Below, piece by piece: positions 20,963 to 29,360 of a stretch of DNA of 31,752 nucleotides. Where the stretch lies: IMG/VR virus record IMGVR_UViG_3300022916_000058, positions 1-31,752 of that record; one strand, 5' to 3'. Position 1 is the stretch's first letter, and each line of letters begins with the position of its first letter. The DNA comes from a virus. The notes beneath the pieces are model-generated. The model saw only the letters and a program-made list of their open reading frames with translations. It did not search any database and was not told the DNA's origin. Both the position numbers and the translations under genes were made by a program.

Positions 20963-22396
20963 ATGCCAACTGACCGACAACAGCACATGAACTTGGCGGG
21001 CGCATGCCGCCTGCAGACCGCATACAAGACGGGCCGCACGAACCTGCTGTCCAACGTCATGTACAGCCCGATCACGCTCAACATCCGCGGGATCGTGAAC
21101 GAGGAGCCGCACCCGGATCACACGGGTCAGATGGTGTGGAAGGGCAGCACGAATCATCAGGGCGAGTGCGAGTGGGATACCACGTTCGCCGTCGAGCCCG
21201 TGAGTGCGTCTGTGGCGCCCACGTGGCTCCCACTGCTGCAGCAGGGCATGTTCGGCAGCGCGGCGCCCTACAGCGGTGGCACGTACGTCTCCGCGTCGAT
21301 CAAGACGGTTCTCTCGTGCACGGTCAAGGCCACGTCAGCGCTCAGCGTCGGCAAGATGATCCTGATCGAGACGTCGGCCGGTTCGTCGCAGTACAACGCG
21401 CGGCAGATCATCGAGTTGTCCGCGACCGCACCGACGAGCGAAGGCCGTGTGGTGTTTTGGCCCGCCCTGTCCGCAGCCCCTGAGACGTCCGCGCGGATCA
21501 TGCCATGCCGGACGCTCGTGATGGACGACACCAGCAGCGATACCGCAGCGTCCCTGCAATCGTGGCTCACGTCGATCAGCCGTCGCGGCGAGGGCGCAGT
21601 CACCAACAACATCACGCTCAACTGGGGCGGCCGCACGCACCCGATGCTCAACCTCACCGGATGGGCTCGCTCCTATGCCCAGTGCGCGCCCACGTCCCTC
21701 GCCTCGGCGATCGGAACCAAGGTCGCAACCGTGATCGCCGTCGAGGACACGGATCGCGTCGAAGAGGGCTTCGTCATGGAGCTGCGATCCGGTACCACGA
21801 CCCTCGAGATGATCCGCCTCGACACGCGCAACGACGACGGAACCTTCGTGGTCGAAGCTGGATCGCGCGGCATGAACGGCACCTCGGCATCGACTCAGGC
21901 GGCCGGGCTCAGCATGCGGCCATACAAGCCGTCTGTCAGCGCCGTAGGAAGCCCTGTGCCTGCGCCTTACTGCTGCGTCACGGTCGGGCTGGCCTCGGCC
22001 ACGGTGGAGAAGCTCGAGGGCACTGACGGAACGTTCACGCTCGCCGACGGCTGCGTGCCGGATCAGCAGGAATTCTGTGATGAGTGGCTCGTGCCTTCGT
22101 ACGGCAAGAGCGACGGCGACGCGCGACCGGAGATCCAGGTCACATCCAAGCTGGACGAACGGCAACTCGACAGCTACCGCGCGAATCAGGACGGGCGCGA
22201 ACGCGGCGTGGTCGTGCAGTGCGGGAAGTACATCAACAACGGGCGCGGGATCTTCGGCGTGATGATGCCGAACAGCGTCCGCAAAATGCAGGAGTCCACC
22301 GCCGGTGATGGCAAGGGCTCCGTGGTGGCAACGCTCAAGTGGGAGGGCCGCGGTGTTCGCAATGGCGCGAAGGCAGTGGTCCTCTTCATCTCGTAA
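20963..22396 (+). CDS. Major tail tube protein, long
   Basis: This 477-aa protein follows TAGGAGGG and lies before the G/GT-like chaperone genes, the classic place for the tube protein. It is beta-rich, with YSPITLNIRGIVNEEPHPDH, a region of Thr/Ser-rich strands, NNITLNWGGRTHPMLNLTGW, and DDGTFVVEAGSRGMNGT. Tube proteins are often 150-300 aa; the extra length suggests one or more added surface domains (residues about 85-190 or 290-350). The tube conducts DNA; added domains usually decorate the outside. Confidence 0.7.
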   Translation: MPTDRQQHMNLAGACRLQTAYKTGRTNLLSNVMYSPITLNIRGIVNEEPHPDHTGQMVWKGSTNHQGECEWDTTFAVEPVSASVAPTWLPLLQQGMFGSAAPYSGGTYVSASIKTVLSCTVKATSALSVGKMILIETSAGSSQYNARQIIELSATAPTSEGRVVFWPALSAAPETSARIMPCRTLVMDDTSSDTAASLQSWLTSISRRGEGAVTNNITLNWGGRTHPMLNLTGWARSYAQCAPTSLASAIGTKVATVIAVEDTDRVEEGFVMELRSGTTTLEMIRLDTRNDDGTFVVEAGSRGMNGTSASTQAAGLSMRPYKPSVSAVGSPVPAPYCCVTVGLASATVEKLEGTDGTFTLADGCVPDQQEFCDEWLVPSYGKSDGDARPEIQVTSKLDERQLDSYRANQDGRERGVVVQCGKYINNGRGIFGVMMPNSVRKMQESTAGDGKGSVVATLKWEGRGVRNGAKAVVLFIS

Positions 22397-22416
22397 CGAC
22401 AGACAAGGAGGGGTTC

Positions 22417-22746
22417 GTGGCTGTCAAATTTACGGTGCTCGTACCGTACCGATCGAAGATCGACAAGCGAGTTTGGTACAGGTACGAAGGGCTCACGGAC
22501 GGCGAGCGCAAGGAACACCTTGAATTCGTGCGCCGTGACACATCCACCGAGGAGAACGAGCAGCACGCGCGCGACATGATCGCCAAGGTGCGCGAGATAT
22601 GGTTCGAGGGCGAACTCAGCGCGAGCGAACCTGACGACATCGTGGATACGCTGATCGAGGGATCGGGCGGCGTGCTAGGACAGGAGGTAGTGATCGCGCT
22701 GTTGACGGGCTCCAGCGTGCAGGATGACGAAGCCCCTTTCTTGTAA
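22417..22746 (+). CDS. Tail assembly chaperone G-like protein
   Basis: This 109-aa protein starts at GTG 22417 after AAGGAGGGG. It is mostly helical and acidic (GLTDGERKEHLEFVRRDTST, then HARDMIAKVREIWFEGEL). Its position between tube and tape measure fits lambda gpG, which binds the tape measure protein during tail assembly. Its final codons include the slippery heptamer at 22734-22740, from which a -1 shift makes the longer GT form. The N-terminus MAVKFT is shared with the tape measure protein. Confidence 0.75.
   Translation: MAVKFTVLVPYRSKIDKRVWYRYEGLTDGERKEHLEFVRRDTSTEENEQHARDMIAKVREIWFEGELSASEPDDIVDTLIEGSGGVLGQEVVIALLTGSSVQDDEAPFL
22734..22740 (+). other. Programmed -1 frameshift site (C CCT TTC)
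   Basis: In the zero frame the bases read GCC CCT TTC TTG TAA, so the heptamer is a textbook X XXY YYZ slippery site. A -1 shift gives CTT GTA AGC GCC TTG and enters the open frame ending at 23141. A hairpin starts 9 bases downstream: CCTTGC (22750-22755) pairs with GCAAGG (22781-22786), and CGTG (22766-22769) with CACG (22777-22780) inside it. That spacing suits a frameshift-stimulating structure. Confidence 0.8.
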
Positions 22747-23141
22747 GCGCCTTGCACTGGGCTCTCGTGATGGGGGCACGGCAAGGGGAGGACGGCGAGC
22801 AATGGCTAGCGGCGGAGCGAGATCACTTCGAGACGTGCCGAGACTGCGGTTCGCTGTACGAGTCCCCGCTCGCGTGCTCGGCGCTCGGCATCAACGCCCT
22901 TGTGCATCAAATCGAGGACTGGGTGCCCGACGCCGCCCCGTCGTGGGTATGGCCAGCGATCTCCACGTTCCTCGACATGCGCCGGTTCTCCACGCTCCCC
23001 CGCGCAGGCGGCACGCTGGATCAAGACGCGCGGTTGATGGACGCCTTCCGCATCCTGGACTCTGCCATGGGCGACATGACGAAGGCGGAGCAGATGCTAC
23101 GGGACGCGCAGAGCAACAGCGGGTGGAAGGCGCGTAAGTAG
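22740..23141 (+). CDS. T domain of the GT tail chaperone (frameshift extension)
   Basis: This frame is reached by the -1 shift at 22734-22740, giving a 241-aa GT fusion (108 aa of G plus 133 aa). No ribosome site precedes its own possible starts (TTG 22752, ATG 22770), which supports frameshifting over independent initiation. It contains HFETCRDCGSLYESPLACS, a CxxC plus a third Cys that might bind metal, and a helical region ending MTKAEQMLRDAQSNSGWKAR. In lambda, T recruits tube subunits to the tape measure. The tape measure gene starts directly after its stop. Confidence 0.75.
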   Translation, partial: LVSALHWALVMGARQGEDGEQWLAAERDHFETCRDCGSLYESPLACSALGINALVHQIEDWVPDAAPSWVWPAISTFLDMRRFSTLPRAGGTLDQDARLMDAFRILDSAMGDMTKAEQMLRDAQSNSGWKARK

Positions 23142-25271
23142 ATGGCTGTCAAATTCACCATCACGGCGGACGGCAAGAAAGCGGAAGCCGCGCTGCGCAA
23201 GGTCGCCAAGGAAGTCGACGGGCTCGGCAAGGTCACGAAGACCACGGGAAAGGAGACGGAGAAGTTAGGCAAAAAGACGACCACCGCCACGAAGGGGATG
23301 AGCACAGGGTGGTTGAAGGTCGGCGCCGCGATGGCCGGGATCACCATCATCGGTCACCGGCTGGTTAGGTTCTTCGGCAACGCGGCCGAGGCAGCGGGCG
23401 AACAGCAGGCGGCAACCGAACGCCTACGGCAGTCACTCGCCAACGTGGGCGAATCGTGGGACGTACACGGTGAGCGGCTGCAAGAGGCAGCGACGGATCT
23501 ACAAAAGCTGACGGGCGCGGCAGACGAGCAGACACTAGCGTCCATGGCGCTCGGCGTCTCGCTCGGCGTCCCCGTTGAAAAGCTCGGCGACTACTCCATG
23601 GCCCTCGCCAATGCCGAGGCCGCAGGGCTTCCGATGGAGACGCTGCAGCGCGGGTTGTCGGCGTCGTTCGAGGGCAGCGCAACAGCGCTCGGCCGCTACC
23701 TCCCCGCGGTGCGTAGCTTGACCGAGGAGCAGTTGCGGGCGGGCGGTGCGCTGGACTTGATCAACGAGCGATTCGGGGACCTCGCCAAGTCGCAGTCGAC
23801 CACGTGGTTAGGCGCAGTGAACCGGCTCAAGGGAGCGTGGGGCGATCTCGTCGATGAGGGGTTCGGCCGCATCATCACCGACTCCCCTGTCGTGCGGGCC
23901 ACGATGATCGAACTCGCCTTAGAAATGCTCGACCTCGCCAACGACACGACCGACGCAACCGAGGCGATGAGCGGGGCTGTGGGCGAGTTCGCCAAGGGCG
24001 CGATCGACGTGCTTGAGGCGCTGGTTAAGTCGTTCAACTTCGTCTCCCGCGGGTGGGTGGCTCTGCAAAACACCATCGTCGCCCACGAAAAGGCGTCGAA
24101 CGAGGTGCGGCGTGCGCAGCTTGAAGACGCCCTCTCGATGAACAAGGGCTTTCTTGCCGCGAAGCAGGAGGAGTTGGAGCAGACCGACCGCACGACGGCG
24201 CGTTATCAAAAGCTACTTGAGCAGATGGGGCCGTACCACGACACGATCAACCTGCTCACCGGGCAGATCGCCGAGTTGACCGACGAGATCACCGACGAGA
24301 GCAGGGAACTCGCCACGCTGCAGGGCGATTTTTCCGCGCTACAGGGAACGCTCGACAACACCACAGACCGATTCATAGGCATCCGCGAACGCATCGCAGC
24401 AACCGCAGCCGCCATCGGCCAGCGCGGACAGCCCGGCACGCTCGCAGGCAATCTCGGCGGCGTCAACGACGAACTAGACGAACTCGGCGCAGAGCGTGGG
24501 CAGAAGACGGGGCTAGGCAAGGGGCCGACAAGCGGCAAGTTGGGAGACGCGTTCGCAGCGGTAGCCCCCGAAGCCGACACCGGCCTCGGCGACTTCGAGT
24601 CCGGCTTCACCGCCACCGCCGACTCCGTAACCACCGACATCAACCGCATGGGCGAGGCGTTCGGCACGTTCATCGGCCAACTCGCCACCGCCGACGACAA
24701 GCAAGCCGCGCTGAAGTCGGGCGCCAAGTCCATGGCGATCGCAGCGGTGCAGGCGATCGGGCAAGTGCTCACCGCGCAGCTCAGCGCCACGGCGGCATCG
24801 TCAGCGGCGAACATCACGGCAAGCGCAGCGCAGACGGCAGCGGCTACCCCGGCCGCCATCGTCACGAGCATCGGCGACCGTGGCGCGAACGTCGGGATCG
24901 CTGCTGCTGCCCTCGCAGCCGGAGTCGCGGGAATGACCGCTATCATCGGCGCAATCGGCGACCGCGGAATCGACGCCATCCCAGGCGGCGGGCGCATGAC
25001 CGTGAACAAGCGCGGCGATGAGTTGCTGCTCGACCCCGTCGGGACAACGAAATTCCACGCCAACATGGACGCGATGGACAACCTGATCCGCAACGCGGGC
25101 GGCGGCGTGCTCGCTGGCATGCGAGGCGGAACGCAACAGCAGGCCGTGCAGACGAACGTCACCGTGAACATGGACGGCCGCACCATCGCCGAGATCGTTG
25201 ACGTGCAGATGGCGCAGCTCGCACGCTTCGGCCGCAGTGAATTCAGCCAAGCCGCGCTGGTGACGCCATGA
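23142..25271 (+). CDS. Tape measure protein
   Basis: This 709-aa protein sets tail length and is carried in the tube. It starts directly after the T frame. Residues 1-60 are Lys-rich and helical (AALRKVAKEVDGLGKVTKTT); a hydrophobic segment follows at about 56-78 (WLKVGAAMAGITIIG). Long helices occupy the middle, with WLGAVNRLKGAWGDLVDEGF typical of tape measures. A long Ala-rich hydrophobic stretch lies at about 530-605. At about 1.5 angstrom per residue, the family rule predicts a tail near 105 nm. No lysozyme or peptidase domain is seen. Confidence 0.85.
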   Translation: MAVKFTITADGKKAEAALRKVAKEVDGLGKVTKTTGKETEKLGKKTTTATKGMSTGWLKVGAAMAGITIIGHRLVRFFGNAAEAAGEQQAATERLRQSLANVGESWDVHGERLQEAATDLQKLTGAADEQTLASMALGVSLGVPVEKLGDYSMALANAEAAGLPMETLQRGLSASFEGSATALGRYLPAVRSLTEEQLRAGGALDLINERFGDLAKSQSTTWLGAVNRLKGAWGDLVDEGFGRIITDSPVVRATMIELALEMLDLANDTTDATEAMSGAVGEFAKGAIDVLEALVKSFNFVSRGWVALQNTIVAHEKASNEVRRAQLEDALSMNKGFLAAKQEELEQTDRTTARYQKLLEQMGPYHDTINLLTGQIAELTDEITDESRELATLQGDFSALQGTLDNTTDRFIGIRERIAATAAAIGQRGQPGTLAGNLGGVNDELDELGAERGQKTGLGKGPTSGKLGDAFAAVAPEADTGLGDFESGFTATADSVTTDINRMGEAFGTFIGQLATADDKQAALKSGAKSMAIAAVQAIGQVLTAQLSATAASSAANITASAAQTAAATPAAIVTSIGDRGANVGIAAAALAAGVAGMTAIIGAIGDRGIDAIPGGGRMTVNKRGDELLLDPVGTTKFHANMDAMDNLIRNAGGGVLAGMRGGTQQQAVQTNVTVNMDGRTIAEIVDVQMAQLARFGRSEFSQAALVTP

Positions 25272-26437
25272 CATCGCCGTTGCAGATCTACTTGTTCGAG
25301 GACACGCTGACGCCCACGACGCTCGCGGATAGCGGCGAGGCAACGGGGGACGCCAACCCCGCGAACCACCACCCCGGCAAGATGCTGCAGGTGGGGGAGT
25401 CGTTTCAGATCTACGACGCGGGGGCGCTGCAGAACAACAACCTGCGGGTCGACGACGGTGGCGGCGCTGTAACGCTCGTGCTGACGGCGGGCGGGTACAC
25501 GGCGGACGGGCTAGCCTTCCACGTCCAGACGCTGCTGAGGACCGAGGACATCCGGTTCAACTGCGCGTATAGCACCACCACGCGGAAGTTCACGATCCAC
25601 ACGGCGGGGACGTTCAACTTCACGCTGACGTGGCTCTTCAACACGGCATCGCAGCAGCTCGCGACCACGATGGGGTGGGCGCAGGCGAACGTCGGGCCAG
25701 TCGCCACCACGACAGCCGACAACGCCGAATACACCCACAACTACAACTGGGCCGTGTGGGATCTCTCCACCTCGCAGACGGTCGAGCGCGTCATGGTCTA
25801 CGCCACGAACCTTGCGTCCAGCGAGACGATCCAGATCTACGGCGATGATGTCAACTGGGGTGGGCTGCCGAGCGAGTGGGAAGCCCACGCCACGATCAAG
25901 GGGGCCGCTCAGACGGCCACACGCTCGCGTTCGAACGACATCTATACATGGGGCCCGTTCGGGGTGGCGGTGCGCTTCATCGCCGTCTTCGCAAACCGCG
26001 GGGCGAACGCCAATCAGTTGACTCAAGAGCCGTTCAAGCTGGGCTGCCTCGGCATCTGGGAAGAGCCGAGCTTCGACGGCGCGACGTACGGCCGCACGAT
26101 CCGCAGTCAGTACGAGACGCGGCGGGTATTCCACGACACCGTGAGCGAGTCGCATGCGGGCGGCAACTGGGAGATCGGCACCGTGCGCGGGAGGCGCGAG
26201 ACGGTGTTCGGCTTCGGCGGCTGGACCGAGACGGCGTACTTCGCCCTCGATACGTTCTTCGATAAGCACCGCGTCAAGCCGTGCCTGTGGATCGCCGATC
26301 CCGACAACATCACGACGGACTCCATGCTGTTCGCGGCTGTCCCGCCCGACGCTGGGTTCGGCTCCAGTGCCAAGGGCCCCAACCACGTGCGCGACGGTAC
26401 GCTGACGCTGCGCGGCATCCGTATGCAGCCGGAGTAG
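25268..26437 (+). CDS. Minor tail / distal tail protein
   Basis: This 389-aa protein starts at ATG 25268 (ATGA junction with the tape measure gene). It is beta-rich, with GGYTADGLAFHVQTLLRTED, RKFTIHTAGTFNFTLTW, then NYNWAVWDLSTSQTVERVMV and a C-terminal domain FDGATYGRTIRSQYETRRVF. Its position directly after the tape measure is where the distal tail (Dit) protein or an equivalent is encoded. It probably forms the ring that joins tube to tip. The family cannot be fixed without profile comparison. Confidence 0.55.
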   Translation: MTSPLQIYLFEDTLTPTTLADSGEATGDANPANHHPGKMLQVGESFQIYDAGALQNNNLRVDDGGGAVTLVLTAGGYTADGLAFHVQTLLRTEDIRFNCAYSTTTRKFTIHTAGTFNFTLTWLFNTASQQLATTMGWAQANVGPVATTTADNAEYTHNYNWAVWDLSTSQTVERVMVYATNLASSETIQIYGDDVNWGGLPSEWEAHATIKGAAQTATRSRSNDIYTWGPFGVAVRFIAVFANRGANANQLTQEPFKLGCLGIWEEPSFDGATYGRTIRSQYETRRVFHDTVSESHAGGNWEIGTVRGRRETVFGFGGWTETAYFALDTFFDKHRVKPCLWIADPDNITTDSMLFAAVPPDAGFGSSAKGPNHVRDGTLTLRGIRMQPE

Positions 26438-26440
26438 CCC

Positions 26441-28543
26441 GTGGCTTTCTCCGCGCTCGCCGATAAGGCCATCACGAACGTCGGCGTGTTCGTGTCCGTG
26501 GACGTGCTCGACACGAGCACGGGCACCACGACAACCCTGTACTTCTCCGACGGGCAGCGGCCTGCGGCTGATTGGGTAGGCGATGGCACCGTGCGCGAGT
26601 GGGATGGCAAGATTCGGGGCTGGGAGATCGTCAAGCCGAATCAGAAACTAGGCACGGCGCGGCACGCACACGCGACGATGCGGCTTTCTTTGTGGGTGTC
26701 AGGATACGACGACGACCTGTGGGATTACCTCACCCCGGATCACCAATGGGAGCGAATCGACGAGGGTGTAAACGCGTGGCTCGTCGACTTGGATCAGTCT
26801 CCAGGCAGCGGATCGCGTAGGCAGTTTATCGGCATGGTTGGAAGCGAGCCCGACAACATCATGCCCGATTCCGCGTTCACTGTGGATGGCGTTGGCGGAT
26901 GGTATAACACGCGCGTTCCTACCCGCCGGTTGGCCACGCCGGATGGCGGGTGGACCGAATACGGCGAAGCCCGGAACCGCGCCTATGCGTCGATAAGTGG
27001 GGCTGTCACAGCGGCGCAGACGCACATCAACCTGTCGAGCGTTGGCGGCTTTGGAAACGTGACAGCAGGCGACGTGATGGTGTTGATGGACGGCACGGGC
27101 GCATCGGGCCCCCCCATCCCCCGTGAAGCATGCTACCTGTCGGGGATCAATACAGACGGCGCTAACGCGTCATCCGTGGACGTGCGGCGGGGCTACGGGT
27201 TCACGTCAGCGACAAGCCATATCGACCGGCAGACAGCATGGTTCAGCAAGAACGGGATCTCCGATCCCTATACCAAAGCGTCGGCATACGAACAGCAACT
27301 CGGCTTCGTGTTCGGGTATATGTCGGCATATCGCGGCATCGTGATGCCCATGGTTCCTTACACGCTGCAAGACGACCATTACCTGTTCTATTGGACACGA
27401 GGATCGGGCGGCACTGCGTCCCGGTCGTGGTTGTTTCAGCATGACGAATTCTGGCGCAACATCGGCGCGGAGAACAGCAGCTTCAACGACTACGGCGACT
27501 CGTACAAATTCGACAGCGCGATCCTTGGCACCGGTGACGAAAATTGCGAGCCTCACTGGCAACTCGCCGGGACTTACTTCAGGACGTCGGGCCAATCAGC
27601 CACGTCGGGGCACGGCCCCCACACCGGCAGCGGGTGGAACAGCGAGGCGTGGGACGTTTACGCCCGTGTGCCTGGGATCAAGAACCCCAACAACGGCATC
27701 TATTCAGCCGCACCCGGCATCGCGCGCTACCTCGCCACCAATTCGCGGTGGGCGTGTGGGATCACGAGCGCCTTCCACGTCTCGGCGATGTCGAATTGGA
27801 ACGCGGGCGGATGGTTCGACGAGTTCGCGGGGCTAACGTACCCGTTCCGCATCGCAGGCAACGTGCCAGCGTTCGACAACACCGAGGAACCGCCGAAGCT
27901 CGCAGACGTGATCGCCGAACTATGCGACATCACCAACTCGGATCTCTTCTATCGCGGAGGCCAGTGGTATCCGAAGCGCCGCACGGTCGCCGCGACTTCG
28001 ACGGCAACGATCACACGGTCGGACGTGATCGGGCACATCGAGATGAGCCGCGGATCTCGGCATAAGGATTACATCAACGAACTAGTAGCCGAGACGGCGC
28101 AAAGCGTTCTTTCCGAACCTGGAACTAAGGCGACGGACGTCCCGGCCCCCGTGCCATATAAGTCGGTGCTCCAGGACGACGACGAGATCAACAACCTCGG
28201 CGGATACATCGACGGCAAGGTGTCGTTGACGATCTCGCGGAAGTGGTGGCGCTTTGACCTGTCGGCCGACTGGAAGATCAGCAACACGAAACGGCAACAA
28301 CGTCACCTGCAGTGGTGGCGTGCTGCGCATGCAAAGCAACTCGATCACAGGGCGCAAGCGCAGGTGTGGACCGTCACGAAACTACCAGCCCGATACCTGT
28401 GGCTCGAACAGGGCGACACCATCGAATTTGACGACGTGCCGGGAATAACTACACGCAAGGGACAGATCCGGGACATCCGGATCACGGGTGGCCAGGATCA
28501 GCCGGTTACGCTCAAGGTGAGATCATGGCACATCAACTTCTAG
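26441..28543 (+). CDS. Tail hub / tip protein
   Basis: This 700-aa protein starts at GTG 26441, 3 bases after the previous stop. It begins ALADKAITNVGVFVSVDVLD and contains GWEIVKPNQKLGTARHAHAT and a Gly/Ser/Trp-rich central region (about 200-470), with a C-terminal part resembling hub proteins: NNLGGYIDGKVSLTISRKWW, then WLEQGDTIEFDDVPGI and ITGGQDQPVTLKVRSW. The latter looks like the OB-like domain end of tail hub proteins (gp27/Tal class). It likely forms the tip that contacts the host and opens the tube. No peptidoglycan-degrading motif was found. Confidence 0.55.
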   Translation: MAFSALADKAITNVGVFVSVDVLDTSTGTTTTLYFSDGQRPAADWVGDGTVREWDGKIRGWEIVKPNQKLGTARHAHATMRLSLWVSGYDDDLWDYLTPDHQWERIDEGVNAWLVDLDQSPGSGSRRQFIGMVGSEPDNIMPDSAFTVDGVGGWYNTRVPTRRLATPDGGWTEYGEARNRAYASISGAVTAAQTHINLSSVGGFGNVTAGDVMVLMDGTGASGPPIPREACYLSGINTDGANASSVDVRRGYGFTSATSHIDRQTAWFSKNGISDPYTKASAYEQQLGFVFGYMSAYRGIVMPMVPYTLQDDHYLFYWTRGSGGTASRSWLFQHDEFWRNIGAENSSFNDYGDSYKFDSAILGTGDENCEPHWQLAGTYFRTSGQSATSGHGPHTGSGWNSEAWDVYARVPGIKNPNNGIYSAAPGIARYLATNSRWACGITSAFHVSAMSNWNAGGWFDEFAGLTYPFRIAGNVPAFDNTEEPPKLADVIAELCDITNSDLFYRGGQWYPKRRTVAATSTATITRSDVIGHIEMSRGSRHKDYINELVAETAQSVLSEPGTKATDVPAPVPYKSVLQDDDEINNLGGYIDGKVSLTISRKWWRFDLSADWKISNTKRQQRHLQWWRAAHAKQLDHRAQAQVWTVTKLPARYLWLEQGDTIEFDDVPGITTRKGQIRDIRITGGQDQPVTLKVRSWHINF

Positions 28544-28553
28544 GGCGGCAGCG

Positions 28554-29357
28554 ATGACGAACCTCAAGAATGTAGACGCGAATCTACTCACGCCGAGCGG
28601 TGTGCCCTACGGCGTCAAGCACGTGGGAAACAAACCGCGCGTCAACGCGATGCCGTACATGTGGGACATCGCCGAGGGCAACATCGCGAACCACTGGATC
28701 GCGCGGACGTTCGGCCACAACAGCAACGTCGGCACGTCGCTTGAGACGGTCGCGCACGCAGGCGGGCTGCTGAACAGGCTAGCAGCGGCCCAAGCGGTGA
28801 TCGTCAGCTGCGAGAGTGCCGCGGACTCTGCGGGATCGGCGGGCGCTCAGTCGATCATGCTGTCGTACCTCAACGCGAGCTACAGCCCGAAGACCACCGA
28901 GGTACCGACGGCGGGCGGCAGTTACGTGATCACGACGGCCACGGATATCTTCCGGATCAACGGAGCGCGTGTGTCAGCGGTCGGCGCGGACAGGCAGAAC
29001 GCTGGCGAGATCACGATCGCATCGGCGGCGGGTGGCAACATCATCGGCACGATCGCAGAGGGCGAGGGCGTGGATCACACGGCGGCGTGGACGGTTCCCG
29101 CCGGGACCACCCTCTACATCACCGCGTTCACTGGCAGCGAGGACAGCAGCAAGGGCACCGAAATCTCTTTCTACATGCGGACGGAAACCGGCCCGTGGCT
29201 CTCGCAGCTCGAGGGCAATCTGATCGACACGTTCGTGTGGTTCAACCCGTCGGCGCCATTCGTGATCCCAGCGAAAACCGAAATCGAGATCCGTGCGAAA
29301 TCCAACCTCGGCGGCGCAGACGTCACAGCCGGTTTCGAAGGATGGTTCGAGGAGTAA
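28554..29357 (+). CDS. Virion protein, possible receptor-binding or tip protein
   Basis: This 267-aa protein begins NLKNVDANLLTPSGVPYGVK and has an N-terminal helical part (WDIAEGNIANHWIARTFGHN) likely to attach to the tail. The C-terminal 140 residues form a probable jelly roll (GGSYVITTATDIFRINGARV, then FVIPAKTEIEIRAKSNLGG, ending AGFEGWFEE). This two-part plan suits a tip or receptor-binding protein. Only a weak ribosome site (AGGGCGGC) precedes ATG 28554. The function is inferred from position. Confidence 0.5.
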   Translation: MTNLKNVDANLLTPSGVPYGVKHVGNKPRVNAMPYMWDIAEGNIANHWIARTFGHNSNVGTSLETVAHAGGLLNRLAAAQAVIVSCESAADSAGSAGAQSIMLSYLNASYSPKTTEVPTAGGSYVITTATDIFRINGARVSAVGADRQNAGEITIASAAGGNIIGTIAEGEGVDHTAAWTVPAGTTLYITAFTGSEDSSKGTEISFYMRTETGPWLSQLEGNLIDTFVWFNPSAPFVIPAKTEIEIRAKSNLGGADVTAGFEGWFEE

Positions 29358-29360
29358 GTC

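Noticed and set aside
22752-23141. Independent gene starting at TTG 22752 or ATG 22770
   Set aside because: No ribosome site precedes either start, and a textbook slippery heptamer leads straight into this frame, so it was treated as the frameshifted T domain.
24206-25372. 388-codon minus-strand frame opposite the tape measure gene
   Set aside because: Ala/Ser/Pro-rich antisense shadow of the tape measure C-terminus.
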